DNA from: Talinum fruticosum
Lineage: Eukaryota; Streptophyta; Magnoliopsida; Caryophyllales; Talinaceae
NCBI GenBank assembly: GCA_021018815.1
Contig: JAITYX010000017.1
Span: 5,828,001 to 5,892,000, forward strand
DNA length: 64,000 nt
Direction: 5' to 3'
The notes beneath the pieces were generated by a model. The model searched no databases. It was not told the DNA's origin and saw only the letters and a program-made list of their open reading frames with translations. This document shows, piece after piece, positions 11,483 through 24,500 of the stretch (the stretch's first letter is position 1; the number at the start of each line of letters is the position of its first letter). The position numbers and the translations under genes are program-made.

Positions 11483-12372
11483 GTGTGTTTTAGCTAGTAA
11501 AATACTAAAGTTTGTTACCACATAAAATAAGGTATAAATAACAAAAAAATTTTCTTAATAACAAAAAATTAGTAAAAATATATTAACACATTGTGATTAA
11601 TTAATTTTATTTTTTAAATTAAATTTTTTAATTGTTTTGTTAATATTTTTATATAATTACATGATGTTGTGTTAGTAAAAATTCAAAATCCATTTTGTTT
11701 ATTGTTGTAAAAGTGATGATATGTGTCTTGTATGAAAACACTTTTAAAATGTCTTGTCTTGATCTATATTAATGTACTTTATGATTTTAAGTCACTATTT
11801 TTTTAATAATTATGATTAATTATAAAGGTAAAACTTTAATAATCATCGATTATGTCGAGAAGTATCAAATAACACCCAAATCGGATCAACCCTATTTAGA
11901 AGGTGTGTCATACACATAATTTTACAAATATAAAAAATAATAGATAAAAATAACGATTTTATATAATTTATAAACTATAAAATAATTATAATATTCAATC
12001 ATATCATTATTTTTTAATTTATTATATAATATAATAATTTTTAAATTAAAAGAAAGATAATTAAAAAATATATTATACAAGACATACGTCGGTTTACTCT
12101 AGAATGATTCCATAAATAAATCTGCAAAAGATGAGTGTAGTGCCCCCTGTTGCCATGAGATTAAAAGGTGGGGAAAGTTGGGAAAGCACATCGTGTGATA
12201 TTTTGGTAGGTCGATTTTTACTACCCTCGAACTGTGAAGTGTAGTCTTCCACTCTTTCTTACCCCCGGAAGGCGCCATAGCCACTATTAGCAGGAGGTTC
12301 CGAGAAGACCCCTCAACCAAGACGTTCGTCATGGCTAGCGTTCCATATACGCTCCTCAATCCCCGTGCTCTA

Positions 12373-12501
12373 ATGCATCGCCACTTCGTCTTCTACATTT
12401 TACCGGTCTCACCATCACCCGACCCATGTTCTCTCTCCCTTATACTCCTACTTCACGCTCATTTTCTATTCGTCAGCGTTCTTCTTATCATCCCAGAATA
12501 A
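12373..12501 (+). other. Upstream ORF overlapping the SECA2 start
   Basis: A 42-codon ORF begins at 12373, 53 bases before the SECA2 ATG, and ends at 12501 inside exon 1 in a different frame. If transcription starts upstream of it, scanning ribosomes would meet it first and SECA2 translation could be damped. The transcription start is unknown. Confidence 0.4.
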
Positions 12502-15500
12502 TTCCTGCCGCTTTTCTGAAGGTTTGTGGTTATTCTTTGGCGTTATTGCGATTGCCCACTAGTTGTTTGTCGAAATGCCTCGCCGAACTGGGTGTTGTTA
12601 TTTGTATTATATTTGTTCATTTGTAGGACGGCGTGGGTCAGATTAAGAAGAAATGGAGCGACGTTACTAGTTTGAACTATTGGGTTGTAAGGGACTATTA
12701 TCGCCTTGTGGATTCAGTTAATGCTCTGGAGCCTCGGATACAGAGTCTCTCTGATGATCAGGTTTGTGCATTGTGAATTTGTGATTCTGGTGTTTCGTAC
12801 GGCGCTCTGAGGAGTTACAAAAACGGTTGTCTTTTCTTTCCTTTTTGTTAACTGGGGTTGTAGAGTTTTGAATTTTAAGCTGTGGATGGTGATTTGTAGT
12901 TGAGAGCAAAGACTGACGAGTTTCGGCATCGGTTAGCTCTAGGAGAGACGCTTGCTGATATTGAGGCTGGTCTGTATATGTCTCTGATTGGCAATTACGA
13001 CAATATTTGTTTATGAACATCTGTTTATCAATTTATCATTGACGTTTTTGTGATATTTGATACTGTAGAGGCATTCGCGGTTGTCCGGGAAGCTGCAAGA
13101 AGGATGCTAGGGATGCGCCATTTTGATGTTCAGGTCCTCTATTGCTTTCAAGTTCTTGCTGTAGAGAGAATCCTCTCAAAGAAGAAAAAAATAATGCTTG
13201 ATTGTTCACTGATTGGTTACTAAAGCTTGACTAAAGGTTTAGTATGGTACTGTGTTATTTGACTCCAGATCATTGGTGGGGCAGTGCTTCATGATGGATC
13301 AATTGCTGAAATGAAAACTGGGGAAGGAAAGACGTTGGTTTCTACATTAGCAGCATATCTCAATGCTTTGACAGGGGAGGGTGTACACGGTACATGCGTA
13401 TGTTCTAAATTAATTTTGCTGCATCTTCAATGAAGTGCAAAATAAGTGCTTCTAACTTAAAAGCATTGTCATTATTGTTACTCTCTTAGTCTGAGTAACC
13501 TCTTCTTTCTTAATAACCTTAATTGGCTCGTGAAAGCTACTCCAGGAGTTAAAATTGGTTATCTATGTTGTTTTCATTCAAGTTGCTGGCTTGAGATCGG
13601 GAGTGATACCTATTCTGTTTAGGTACTTATTAGGATGTTATGTTTCAACTGACCTTATATTTCTCCTCTTACTGCTATACATGCAAGAAATTGTGTCACT
13701 TCCCTTTTGATGTCTCTCTCTTTTGTCTCCATGTGATTGTGTAGAAGAGTGCTCTGCTGTCTGATTCTTTACTTTATCCTTGCTATACTTGATTTAAGAT
13801 ACTCATCTTCCTTGATATGGAGTCTGCAATCTGTGACTTCTGCAAACTTTTGTTTACTGAGCCTGAACCTTGGAGGCCTAAAGTTGATGGTTTGCCCTTG
13901 CCCTCTTTGCATGACTGTGATAGGGAGAATATTGAGATGCCTTTTGTTGAGGAAGAAGTTACCAAAGCTCTTCTTGATTGGTGTTCGAGTTTTTCTCTTT
14001 AGGGAAATTTGTGGCTACCTTAAATGCCACGTTCATTGGTGTTATTCCCAAGAAAGCAGCAAATGCTGAGGATATAAGGGATTTCAGACTTGTCAGCTTG
14101 GTTAGGTGCATTTACAAGCTTCATTATAAGGTGCTAGCTTGTAGGTTGAGGGGTGTCATCAGGAATCTTATTTCGGATAATCAAAATGCATTTTGTTGGG
14201 GGCGGGCGCGCTCGGATCCTTGGTGTTGTGATTATCGCAAATGAGCTTATTGGTTCCAGCTGGGAGTTGTTTGTAAGTTGTATATTAAGAAGACTTATGA
14301 TCATGTGAATTGGGACTTCTTGATTTATGTGATGAAAAGAATGGGTTTTGGGGAGAAGTGGGTTGGATGGATTCATCATTGCATCTCCTTTGTTTCTTTC
14401 ACAGTTTTTGTGAATGGTTCTCCAACCGAGTCTTTGTGGCTTCTAGAGGGCTTCGACAAGGAGACCCTTTATCCCCCTTCTCCTTTTGTTGGTCATGGAG
14501 GTTCAATGCGGCTTCTTATAAGGGCTCATATCTGGGTTTTCTGCCCCGATCTAACTCAATTGCAATTAATGTATCACATCTTTTTTTGCGGATGACACCA
14601 TTGTTTTTTTTGTTTGTGATAATGGTCGTGAGAAATCGATGATCCTTCGTTGTGTCCATACTTGGTTTAATGTGGTTTTTGGCCTTGAAGTCAACTTGGC
14701 AAAGAGCTCTACTCTCCGGTGGGACAAGTGGACAACATTCCTTTGCTTTGCAGCTACAACATTGAATCGTTTCCGACCATTTACCTTGGGCTCTCTCTTG
14801 GTTCAAAATTTAAGAAGAAACCATTTGGGATCCGATTATCGAGAAGTTTGAAAGAAGTCTTTCATGTTGGAGATCTAAATACTTATCGAAAGAGGGAGAC
14901 TAACTCTCATCAAAAGTGTACTCAAGCATCCCAACTTCTTTTCCCACTTTCCCTTACCATCTGTGGCTAAAAATTGGAAACTAATATAAGGAAATTTCCT
15001 TTGGGGATCTTTTCGTATGATTTTAAGTTTCATCTTGTGAGATAGAACATTGTGAGGCAACCGGTGACTCAAGGGGCCCCCAAGGTATCGGGGACTTGTG
15101 GCTCGTTCGTGAGGTTGTTCCGGGTTAGTGGTTATGGAGATTTATGAATGAGAAGAACAATCTATGGCGAAAGTGGTTACACTCATATGGTAAGAGTGGA
15201 TTCGGTTGGTCTCCTTTACCAAATAGGACAAATGGTCATTGCTTATGAAGGGATATAGCTGAATGTTGGGAGATATTTTCTCCTCACTTTTCTTTTGAGG
15301 TTGGTGAAGGATCCACCATTTATTTTTGGCATGATCGGTGGTGTGATGAGGCTCCTTTGAGAGAGCTCTTCCCTAGTCTTTTTGTTTTGAGAGCCGTGGT
15401 GGGTGTCTTAATGTTTGGCCGCCTTTTTTGTACGTGATGGCTTTGCTGATGATGACACGTTGATAGGATTTTCTAACCAGTTTAATGAGGCCAAACTAGG

Positions 15501-18500
15501 GGATAATGGTATGATGAGATGGAACTTGAACTCTAACGAGGATAACACGGTTGAATCCTATTACTTGAAGCTACTTCACGTGAAGTTTCCATCCCAACAA
15601 TCTCATTTGAATGGAGGTTTCCTTCTATGCTCATTTGGAAGTCGTTAGCCCCACTAAAGGTGTCTTTTTTATGGTTTAGGAGGATACACATGGGAGGATT
15701 TTGACTTGTGATATAACTTGCAAAAAGAGGGGTGAGATCTTGTTAATAGATGCTTTATGTGCGAAGTGGATTATTAATCAACAGATTACTTATTGCTTGA
15801 GTTCCCTTTCGCTAGGGATTTTGGGAAGTCTCCTTTAGTTGCTTGGCTATCTCTTGGGTCGCTTCCAATTCATCCGGCGTTAGCTTCTAGCTTGAGAGGG
15901 TTTCTTCGGTAGGAAAGTGAAGGAAAAGAAGGTCGTCATGATTTTACCTCATGTGATTTTTTGAAGTACTTGGAGAGAGAAATAGAAGAGTTTACGAGAG
16001 TGTCGGAATTAGTCTTCATGACACCGGGTAGGTAGGGGGATAGATAAATTCGAATCGAAAAATCAAATTGGAGGCCGAAGATACAGGAACTCCTTCATAC
16101 TTCCCGATGTTAGGAATTGATAAAGGGAGAAACTCTCAACCTTTCAACACTCAAAGTGTTTTAATAGAAATACTCATGCAACTTGATTCCTCCTCCGGGA
16201 TTACAAGCATGGCCTTTTATTGGCCTAAGTTAATACTACTATATATTTATTATAAGCTTTCGCTTTTCTACGGCAACCTTTTGACAATATTGCATTTCTA
16301 TTATCGAAGTCCTTTACTAGCCTCCGCTTTTCAAAGTAGAGTAGGGTGGTGCATTAATGGTAAGGTGGCTAGGTTCCTATTTTCTACCCTTGTAAGCCTT
16401 TGGTTGTATTTTTCTACCATTGTCAAAATCCCCTTGTAGGAGAAGATTCATCCTTGAGTCTTTTCTCTTCATGTTCATATAGATCACTAACATCAAACGT
16501 AGCGAGAAAACATCGTAATCTCCCGGGAGTTCTATTTTATATGCATTTTCTCCAATTCATTCCGGGACTTTGAACGGAGTATCTGTCCTTGGTTTGACTT
16601 GTCCTTGGTTTGAGTTTGAGGTCCACGTTCTATTTTATATGCATTTTCTCCAATTCATTCCAGGACTTTGAACGGAGTATCTCGTCCTTGGTTTGACTTG
16701 TCCTTGGTTTGAGTTTTCCATGTGGACCTCAAGGGAACCGTTCTTTTCTCAAATGAATCCAAACCAAATCTCCTTCTTTAAACCCAGGTGGCTTACGAAA
16801 CTTGTTAGCTTGTTATTGGTATCGCTCATTACTGTCTCGAGATTTAGGATCTCACCTTGTCATAAAGTGTCTTAATTTCTCTAGCTCGTTGCTTAGCATC
16901 ACTATTGAAGTGATTTTGTGTAGGCAATGTAGCTAGGTCAACAGTGTCGTTAGATTGTTACCATTCACAATCTTGAAAGGACTTTAACTAGTAGTTTCAC
17001 TTGGTGATGAGTTGTAAGCAAACTTAGGTTGATCTAAGGTCAAATCCCATTGACAATGATTCTTACCCATAAAAGTACGATTTAGTTTGCCCATCAGTAT
17101 GAGGATGTGCGAGCTAAACCGAAGTTTCCTTCCCAACTTAGGCCACCACAAAATTCGCCAAAAATGACGGATGAATTAACGTCTCTATTAGAAGTGATAG
17201 TCTTCGAATCCAATGGAGATGAACAATTTCACGAAAATAAATATTTGAGAAGAATTGTGAGTCTTGTTGCGGGGCACAAAATGAGCCATCTTGGAAAATC
17301 TATCCCGAGCAACCATAATGGAATCTTTGTATCTTTGGGTGCAAGGTAGCCCAACAACAAAGTCCATACTTACATCTTCCTAAGGAGCTTCGGGTTTTTT
17401 TCGGGTTTGGTCGGGAGGGATCGACCTAACCAAACATAGGATGCTAGCAGCTCCTCCGAGCTTATTCGGGATTGGAAAATGGGGTGGGATGGTTGGAGCG
17501 AGACTTAAGGCTCGTACACATCGAGGAAGGTTTTTAGCTTACCCACTTTTTTATACAAAATAAAAAAGTAGTCATGAACAGACCTTTCTCTTGGTATTGC
17601 TATCCTGTCTTGAGATGGAGAAGAAGGCCTTTCTCTTGGTATTGCTATCCTGTCTTGAGATGGAGAAGAAGGCCTTTCTCTTGGTATTGCTATCCTGTCT
17701 TGAGATGGAGAAGAAGGCCTTCCCGAGTTTGATCTCACTTGTTACCTCTTTTCTTTCCCTTGCCGAATTTCTTTATGTCTTTCGAAGGACGTAAAAGTCT
17801 TTACTTATGCTCTTGGACTCTGTAATCATCACATGATCGAACTCACATAAAGCCAAAAAATCGAACGTTTTTGGGAAAAATCGACTGACCAACAATACTT
17901 GGGGGTTACTGACTTACCTCCAAGGAAGAAAGCCATCGGTTCCAACAAAGGCCATATACTACTATTTGATTGAGCCGCAAGTCGAGATATTCACTACACG
18001 AGAAGACCTGTCTTGCTTTGATTTGGGCTACTCAATATTGCACCTTTTAACAAATTCGTCAACATCTTGTGCCAAGTGGGCCAAAAGAAATGCTCAGTGA
18101 TGATTGCTAACGTCTTGTCTCTTCCAAAATGTCTAGCAAGGCCGCTTGCATGACATTCTATTAATATTATGTCATGCAACGAACATTGCGGTATCCACAG
18201 TTTAGTACCTCTAAACAAGTATCCATCTTGACTATGAAATTGTTTATAAGGTTCGGCACATTTCTTCCGTAGCATTCCAAAATCATTGTCATCTTAATAT
18301 AAATCTTTCGGACGCTAGAGACCAACAAGGGTAGAAAATTGCAACCAAACCACCTTACCATTAATGTACTATCCTACTCTACTTTGGAAAGCCGAGGCTA
18401 GTAAAAGGCTTTAGTAATGGATATTGTCAACCCTCTCCGACATTGTAATAGAAAAACGAAAGTTTGTAATAAGTATGTAGTAGTATTAACTTAAGCCTAT

Positions 18501-21500
18501 AAAAGGGCATGCTTATAATCCCAAAGGAGGACCCAAATTGTATGAGTATTTGTTGAAAGGTTGAGAGTTTCCCCTTTCCTCTATTAGAGAGTAGGAAGTA
18601 TGGAGTTCCTAGACTATTGGATTGGCCTCCAACATGGAGATTTCGGCCTCCAATTCGATTCCTCGATTTTGGAATTTATCTATCCCCTTACCTCTCCGGT
18701 GTCACCATAGCGCTTAAAGGATCACTTCATTTAGACTCCTTTTTTTGTTTGTAGAATGGGAAGTTTTGCTCTTCCTTATATGAGTTGGCCAATTTTGTGG
18801 ATAGTTTGTATTTTGGTCGTGTATAGTCTTTTGTAGGATGCTAGCTTTGCATCCATTTTTTTGTTCATTTTTTTTTCATTACTACTTGTTCCTCATAAAA
18901 AATAAAAAAATCCTCATCTTTCTCTAGGTTCTCAGTTGCTGATTGTTTGAAATGTTATCCAGAAGGTCCAAAAGGTTAACTCTGTGAAATCAATAGGTTC
19001 TTATAGACCAAGCCGAATCATACAAGGATCCAAATCCAAACTGAAGGAAAATAAGCAATTTGTTATTGAGTCCAATTCATTTGGACATACTATATTGTTT
19101 TAGTGTTGATTGTATTTGCTAGACTTAGCTACCTTTTTACTGATAAGTATTGATGTAAGAATCCCGCTAAGGTTAACACTTCTCTGAGGGAAGAATTAGT
19201 GATTATTCTATGATGCTGAGAATTATTTGGGGTATTTGTGCTGATGTACTGCTGAAAATAGCAGGATTATGGTCTCGCTCCTCATTTCCATTGCTATTAT
19301 TTGCTTACCTTTGGTCTCTTTTTGTATGTGGATCATTTCTTTGTGATCATTTGAGTCTATCCACCTATTCTGGCCTGGTCATTCCGACTTTGTGGTGGGA
19401 CTATGTGCCCTGTGGATTAATAAACATCATGGGAGGCTTTTGGGATTGGGGTGGTACTCCAATGGTTTTTCATTTGTCTGGACTGAGATCCATGCCACAG
19501 CCTTCTGTGTGAGATTTATGCTTATTGTCACTGTGAAGGGTGGTCTTTAGGATTTCATGCGTGCATGCTGCTGCTCCATTTGAGACCAGCAAAGAATTAG
19601 GATGCGGTACTGTTGATTTTTCTTTGTACATTCCTACGTGTGGTTTGTGCTGCTGATGCATGTTAAGTTTGCTCAGTTGTGTACTCCCCTTTTCTCCTTT
19701 TTTTTTTTTTAATAACTCTCAAGCTTGTGAGCATTAAAGATAATGAGAGGAAAAGAACATGGCCTCTGGGTTCTGAGATTATATTTGTTATGGGCCAGCA
19801 TCTTATGTAAACTAGTCTATGCAATGCATCTTGTCTTTGAGGCTTTTAATAGTATTTGTCTTTGTAAGTAGAGATGCTTACAGGGAAACATCTGGATCTC
19901 CCCAAACCCCGCACAAGCGGGATCCACAATGGAACTTGTTGTCGTATGCTGCTGTCATCCTTTTTCTAGTTTAAAAAAGTGTGCCTACTTTTCCTCTACT
20001 ATTTTTTTCCTTTGCAGTGAACAGGGGCACCTTCAAGTTTACTATTGTGAATGGGATTCTCAGTTTTTTGTTTAATTGTCCTGTTGTTGTCTGTGATGCC
20101 CTGGATGGTTACGTTATCTGATTTTTTTTTCTTTGGCAAGCTTAACGAGTTCATTTTTAAAGGACACTTTTTGTGAGGGGTTAGGAAGAGGTCAAATTCT
20201 AGTAGGAAGTTTTCAGTCAGATCAAGTCGTACCTTTTAAGCTTCTGCCAACTCTCTCTCTAAAATAATTGGGACTGATTTTCTAGGAAGATTGTTCAGAA
20301 GTGTCCTCCAATGAAAATCTTCTTTCTTTGGAAGCAATAGAGAGCAAAATTTTGTCTTGGGATAATTTGCATAATAGAGGACATTTTGGTGAACCGAACC
20401 TTCATGTGCAAAGGGTTTGAAGTGTATTAGTCAATTTGGTACAGCTATTTGGTGTTTAAACTTTCAATTATTTGCACATTTGTTGCCTGCCAATAGGAGA
20501 GTTATTGCTTACGCCACTGTTTAAATAATTTGGTCTAAGATGAGTAGAAGAGTTGAGGCGTTGAAACAGCTCTTTACCAGCACATTTAACGTAAACGTGA
20601 CGGAATTTGTACTTTTGGAATGCCGCAAAATCATTCTTCTCTTTGATAGAAGTTGTTCAGTGTGTTGATAGTTTTTTTCTGGATTGTAGTGAATTGCCTG
20701 CCCTCCTATGCAGGATGCTCACTTTACACTGTCTTGTGGTATCCATGACATGAGTTTCCCTCATCCAAAAAAAAAAAAAAAAGAAAATATTGATTCCTGC
20801 TGATTCTGTCCAGTTTTTCTTATTGACAGTGGTAACAGTCAATGATTACCTAGCTCGTCGTGATGCTGAGTGGATGGGCAGGGTCCATCTTTTCCTTGGC
20901 CTTTCAGTTGGCCTGATTCAGGTAGGTTTGTGCCTTCCTATTATTCTGATGTAGTGGTTATACGTTTTCCCCTTGTACAATCTTTTGAGATGTTCCTCAA
21001 CCTAATTCCCTGAGGTATAGCAGTGGACAGTTGGGCCCCAGCAAATAATGGTAGATTTTTATGCATGCCAGGGTATTGGTTTTCTTTGTGCTGCTGCATG
21101 GATTTGCTTTGATTTCTTGTTGTGTGAGTGCAGAAGGGAATGAAAGCTAAGGAGCGGAGACTTAATTATAGTTGTGATATAACGTACACCAACAATTCAG
21201 TATGTCTCTTAACCTTTCTTCATCTCCTACTCTGTTTTCGGCTGGTTCAGGTTTGTTTGGTGGAAGCCACTGGCCAGTCAAGTTACCTTTTTGGCTGCTT
21301 CTTGTTGTGGCCAGTACTGCTGGCTTATAGCCTAGCATGCCATTCCCATTCCCATATTAATAAATTGGTAATATGTGCCTTGTTTTTGGTGTTTTCAGGA
21401 ACTTGGTTTTGACTATCTTCGAGATAATCTTGCTGGCACAAGTGCGGAGCTTGTGATGAGATGGTAATTGTGCAAAAAACTGTTGTGGTTCTTGTTGTCC

Positions 21501-24500
21501 ATTGATTATCCACTCTTTTTAGTCTAATCGGGGCAAAAAACAGGCCAAAGCCATTTCATTTTGCAATAGTTGATGAAGTCGATTCTGTCCTTATAGACGA
21601 AGGTAGAAATCCTTTACTTATAAGTGGGCAGGTAATTTGCTTGGTCTTTTCTCCTTCTCTAGTGTGTTGATTGCTTTCTCATCACAGGTCCAGCTGTATG
21701 AAAATATTAGATGTATTGAAGCATTCCTCTGAAAGGCTTATTATTTTCTGAGTTGTAGGCCAATCAGGATGCTGCTCGCTATCCAGTAGCTGCCAAAGTG
21801 GCTGAATTGCTTGTGCTGGGTGTTGTAAGTATTGCATTCCAATTTGCAGCAATTACTATTTAGGTTTCTGTTTCTTCTTTCACATGGAATACTGAAGCTT
21901 GTGAAAATTGACAGCACTATAATGTAGAGCTCAAGGATAATTCAATTGAGCTGACGGAAGAAGGGATTGCTCTAGCTGAGCTGGCTCTTGAAACAAATGA
22001 CCTATGGGATGAAAATGATCCATGGGCTAGGTGAAAAATGATATTCTATGTTTCAGTTGATATCCATGAAATTCTCAGTTAATGGGAATATTCAGCATGA
22101 AATTACACTTTACCATTAGTCTTGGTTGTTACTTCTGTTTGATCAGTCTCTGCCTCTTGGCATAGAGTTGTTGTATAGGTTTTGCCATATATGGACTGAT
22201 AGAGACCTGATGGCTTTATCCTTATTTTCTTCAACTCAGTTAATTACTTAAGCTTTTGAATTCAAGTTAGCCATCTCATATCTGGACATGAGATGTTTAT
22301 ACTATGTATTCTTATACATTTCTTGACAGTCCACCTTAAGCATATAGTGGAGCTCATTTTCTTGTCCATAGTTATTTGAGTTGAGTTGACATAAATTACA
22401 ATGCTGCAGGTTTGTCATAAATGCTTTGAAGGCCAAAGAGTTTTATCGCCGAGATGTCCAATACATAGTTAGAAATGGGAAGGCCCTCATAATCAATGAG
22501 GTAACTGTTAAAGCATTGTTGCTTGTCTTCTGATTAATTGTGCATTCTCTTGCACACATGTGCACAGACATATATAGTATTATATGCAGTGGTTAAGATG
22601 AGCTAATACCATATTGATATATATTGGGAAAGAGAAGAGAATTAGAGAGAAGGGGATATAGAGGGAAGAATACGAGGCAATAGGGAAGGAGGTGAAAATC
22701 GCGAATAGAAAAGTGGATTATTGATAGGGACAAAACAAAGGAGAAAATGATAATCATGTAGTCTCAATTCAATTTATCAATTATCAACATATGCAAAATA
22801 ATGAACTCTGATATATCTTCATATATAATGCGATAAGCGACCTGGAAAACGAGTGAACTTCCTAAATATCCTGAATAGAATAGAAAACTAATTACCGCTA
22901 TGATACACCTAAATAACCTTGTTTTAAATGACCTTTAGCCTTTCTAAAATAACCTGTAAACTATCTTTGAAATGTACATCATAAATTTTTAAAATACAAC
23001 AAATGTCCAAGTATAACAAATAATTATCTTACTTCTGTACGTGTGTCTATATGTACACATCACTTGTATGCTTAGAAAGGAAAGCAAAATAGGCTAAGAA
23101 CAAAAACCATCATGCTCTTAAGCTACCCTGTAGAATTGCTCCCCCCAAAAAAAAGAGCCTCTGAATTTAGGACTAGTGCAGCTTCACAAAAGAGCTCTCG
23201 GCCCCAACCATATAATTGTCTAAAAAGCAAAATTTTAAACTCTCAGCAGAAAAGTGAGCTTGAAAATTTGCTGACTCCTTTTGTTTCATCGGTACTGCTA
23301 GATTTCAGAGGAACTGCCTTTGGTACTCTTAATTATCCAATTTATCTCAATTTGGTTTTTTACCCCAAGCCACCACATGCCATAGTTTCGCCTATCCATG
23401 TCAGATTGATTTTGAGCATATATTCATGCAATGTGATGGCTGGAGCCAATGGGGTACTGGTTTGAGAAATTAGAGAAAATTAGTGGGAAAAAAAGGGAAG
23501 AACCTACCAAAGTATACAAATAGTGTGAGAGAGAATTGTAGAGAAAAGAGCCATGTTGAGGGTGTATTATTCCATGGATTATCCTTTCTGTACAGCCTTC
23601 TGACATGTGTGCAAGGGATGCTATTAAAAAAAAAATCAAATAACAGCCAATAGAATAACATATTTAACTACAACTGAAATCTTGTAACTTAATAGTTATC
23701 AATTTACTCCTGCAGTCCTCTAGGGTGTTGCATCTGATGCCAGCATGAGAAACCAGAACGGAGATGGCAAGAGTGACTCCTTCTATTCTTCACTGTTCAT
23801 GGTGACTCAACCTTGGCTTATGCTAGCCAGACTAAGATTTCTCCTCTTAAACAAACCACCACCCAGGAATTTTATTCTTAACAAATTTCATAGCAAATGG
23901 CAAGCTCTAGAGCAGCCCTTAAAGATTCTTTTTTGGCTTTTAGAGGTAAGCTGTCACAGTGTAACCCTTCAATCTGGCTGAAATCTTACCGGGATTTTCA
24001 CTGATAATGACCCTTTACTGTCATGAGACAAAAGCATTGTATTTTCAATTTCTTCGAATTCGTCTTAAGAGCAATGGGGTCAGTCTATGCACTATGTACT
24101 TAGTATAGCATTCCATATTCTATGCATTATATAAAATTATGTGTTATATTGAATGTTCTCTATTCTTCAAGCACTAATAGTAAATTATTTGGTGGAGGAC
24201 TACCCCTGGCTTTGGTTGCTTGTTTGTACGGTTGTTCATTATATATTGCTTGTTAATTTAAACGGGGACATATGGCCCGCAAGGCAATTGGTATTAGATA
24301 CCATTAAGGAGTCCAGTCACTATAGCACTGACCTGCAGCTCCATTCTTGGATTTGTTATGGAATTCTGCAGTTAAGCATGGGTGATGTCTTGCCCTCCTG
24401 GAAAATTTATCCAGGAAGCACAAACATGAGGGCAAAGCATGTTATAAGTGCTGTGGTTTGTTGAAAAAATAGTTCTTTGTCTCACCTTATTGACAGGGAG

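Larger units (their letters stand above)
9173..12372. other. Intergenic region between the NLR cluster and SECA2
   Basis: No convincing gene. It contains a SINE-like remnant (9735-9853) and a fold-back element (11199-11482), listed separately. The remainder is AT-rich. Short ORFs at 9150-9567 and 10516-10698 have no recognisable protein character. Confidence 0.5.
16019..18704 (-). mobile_element. Rearranged Ty3/Gypsy remnant with inverted LTRs, nested in the LINE
   Basis: Minus-strand sequence encodes broken Gypsy integrase. An H2C2-type region [13 protein letters not shown] and [16 protein letters not shown] lies at 18090-18220. The integrase core follows ([20 protein letters not shown] and [11 protein letters not shown], about 17260-17380), then a C-terminal region with [18 protein letters not shown] (about 16730-16790). 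gag, protease and RT are missing. LTR-like copies bound it at both sides but in opposite orientation. The flanking 5-mers (CTTCA and CCATA) do not match. Confidence 0.85.

Noticed and set aside
12099..12359. Minus-strand ORF just before SECA2
   Set aside because: Overlaps the SECA2 promoter/leader region and shows no domain; probably incidental.
23112..23465. 117-codon ORF in SECA2 intron 12
   Set aside because: No recognisable motif; AT-rich intronic sequence between two in-phase exons.
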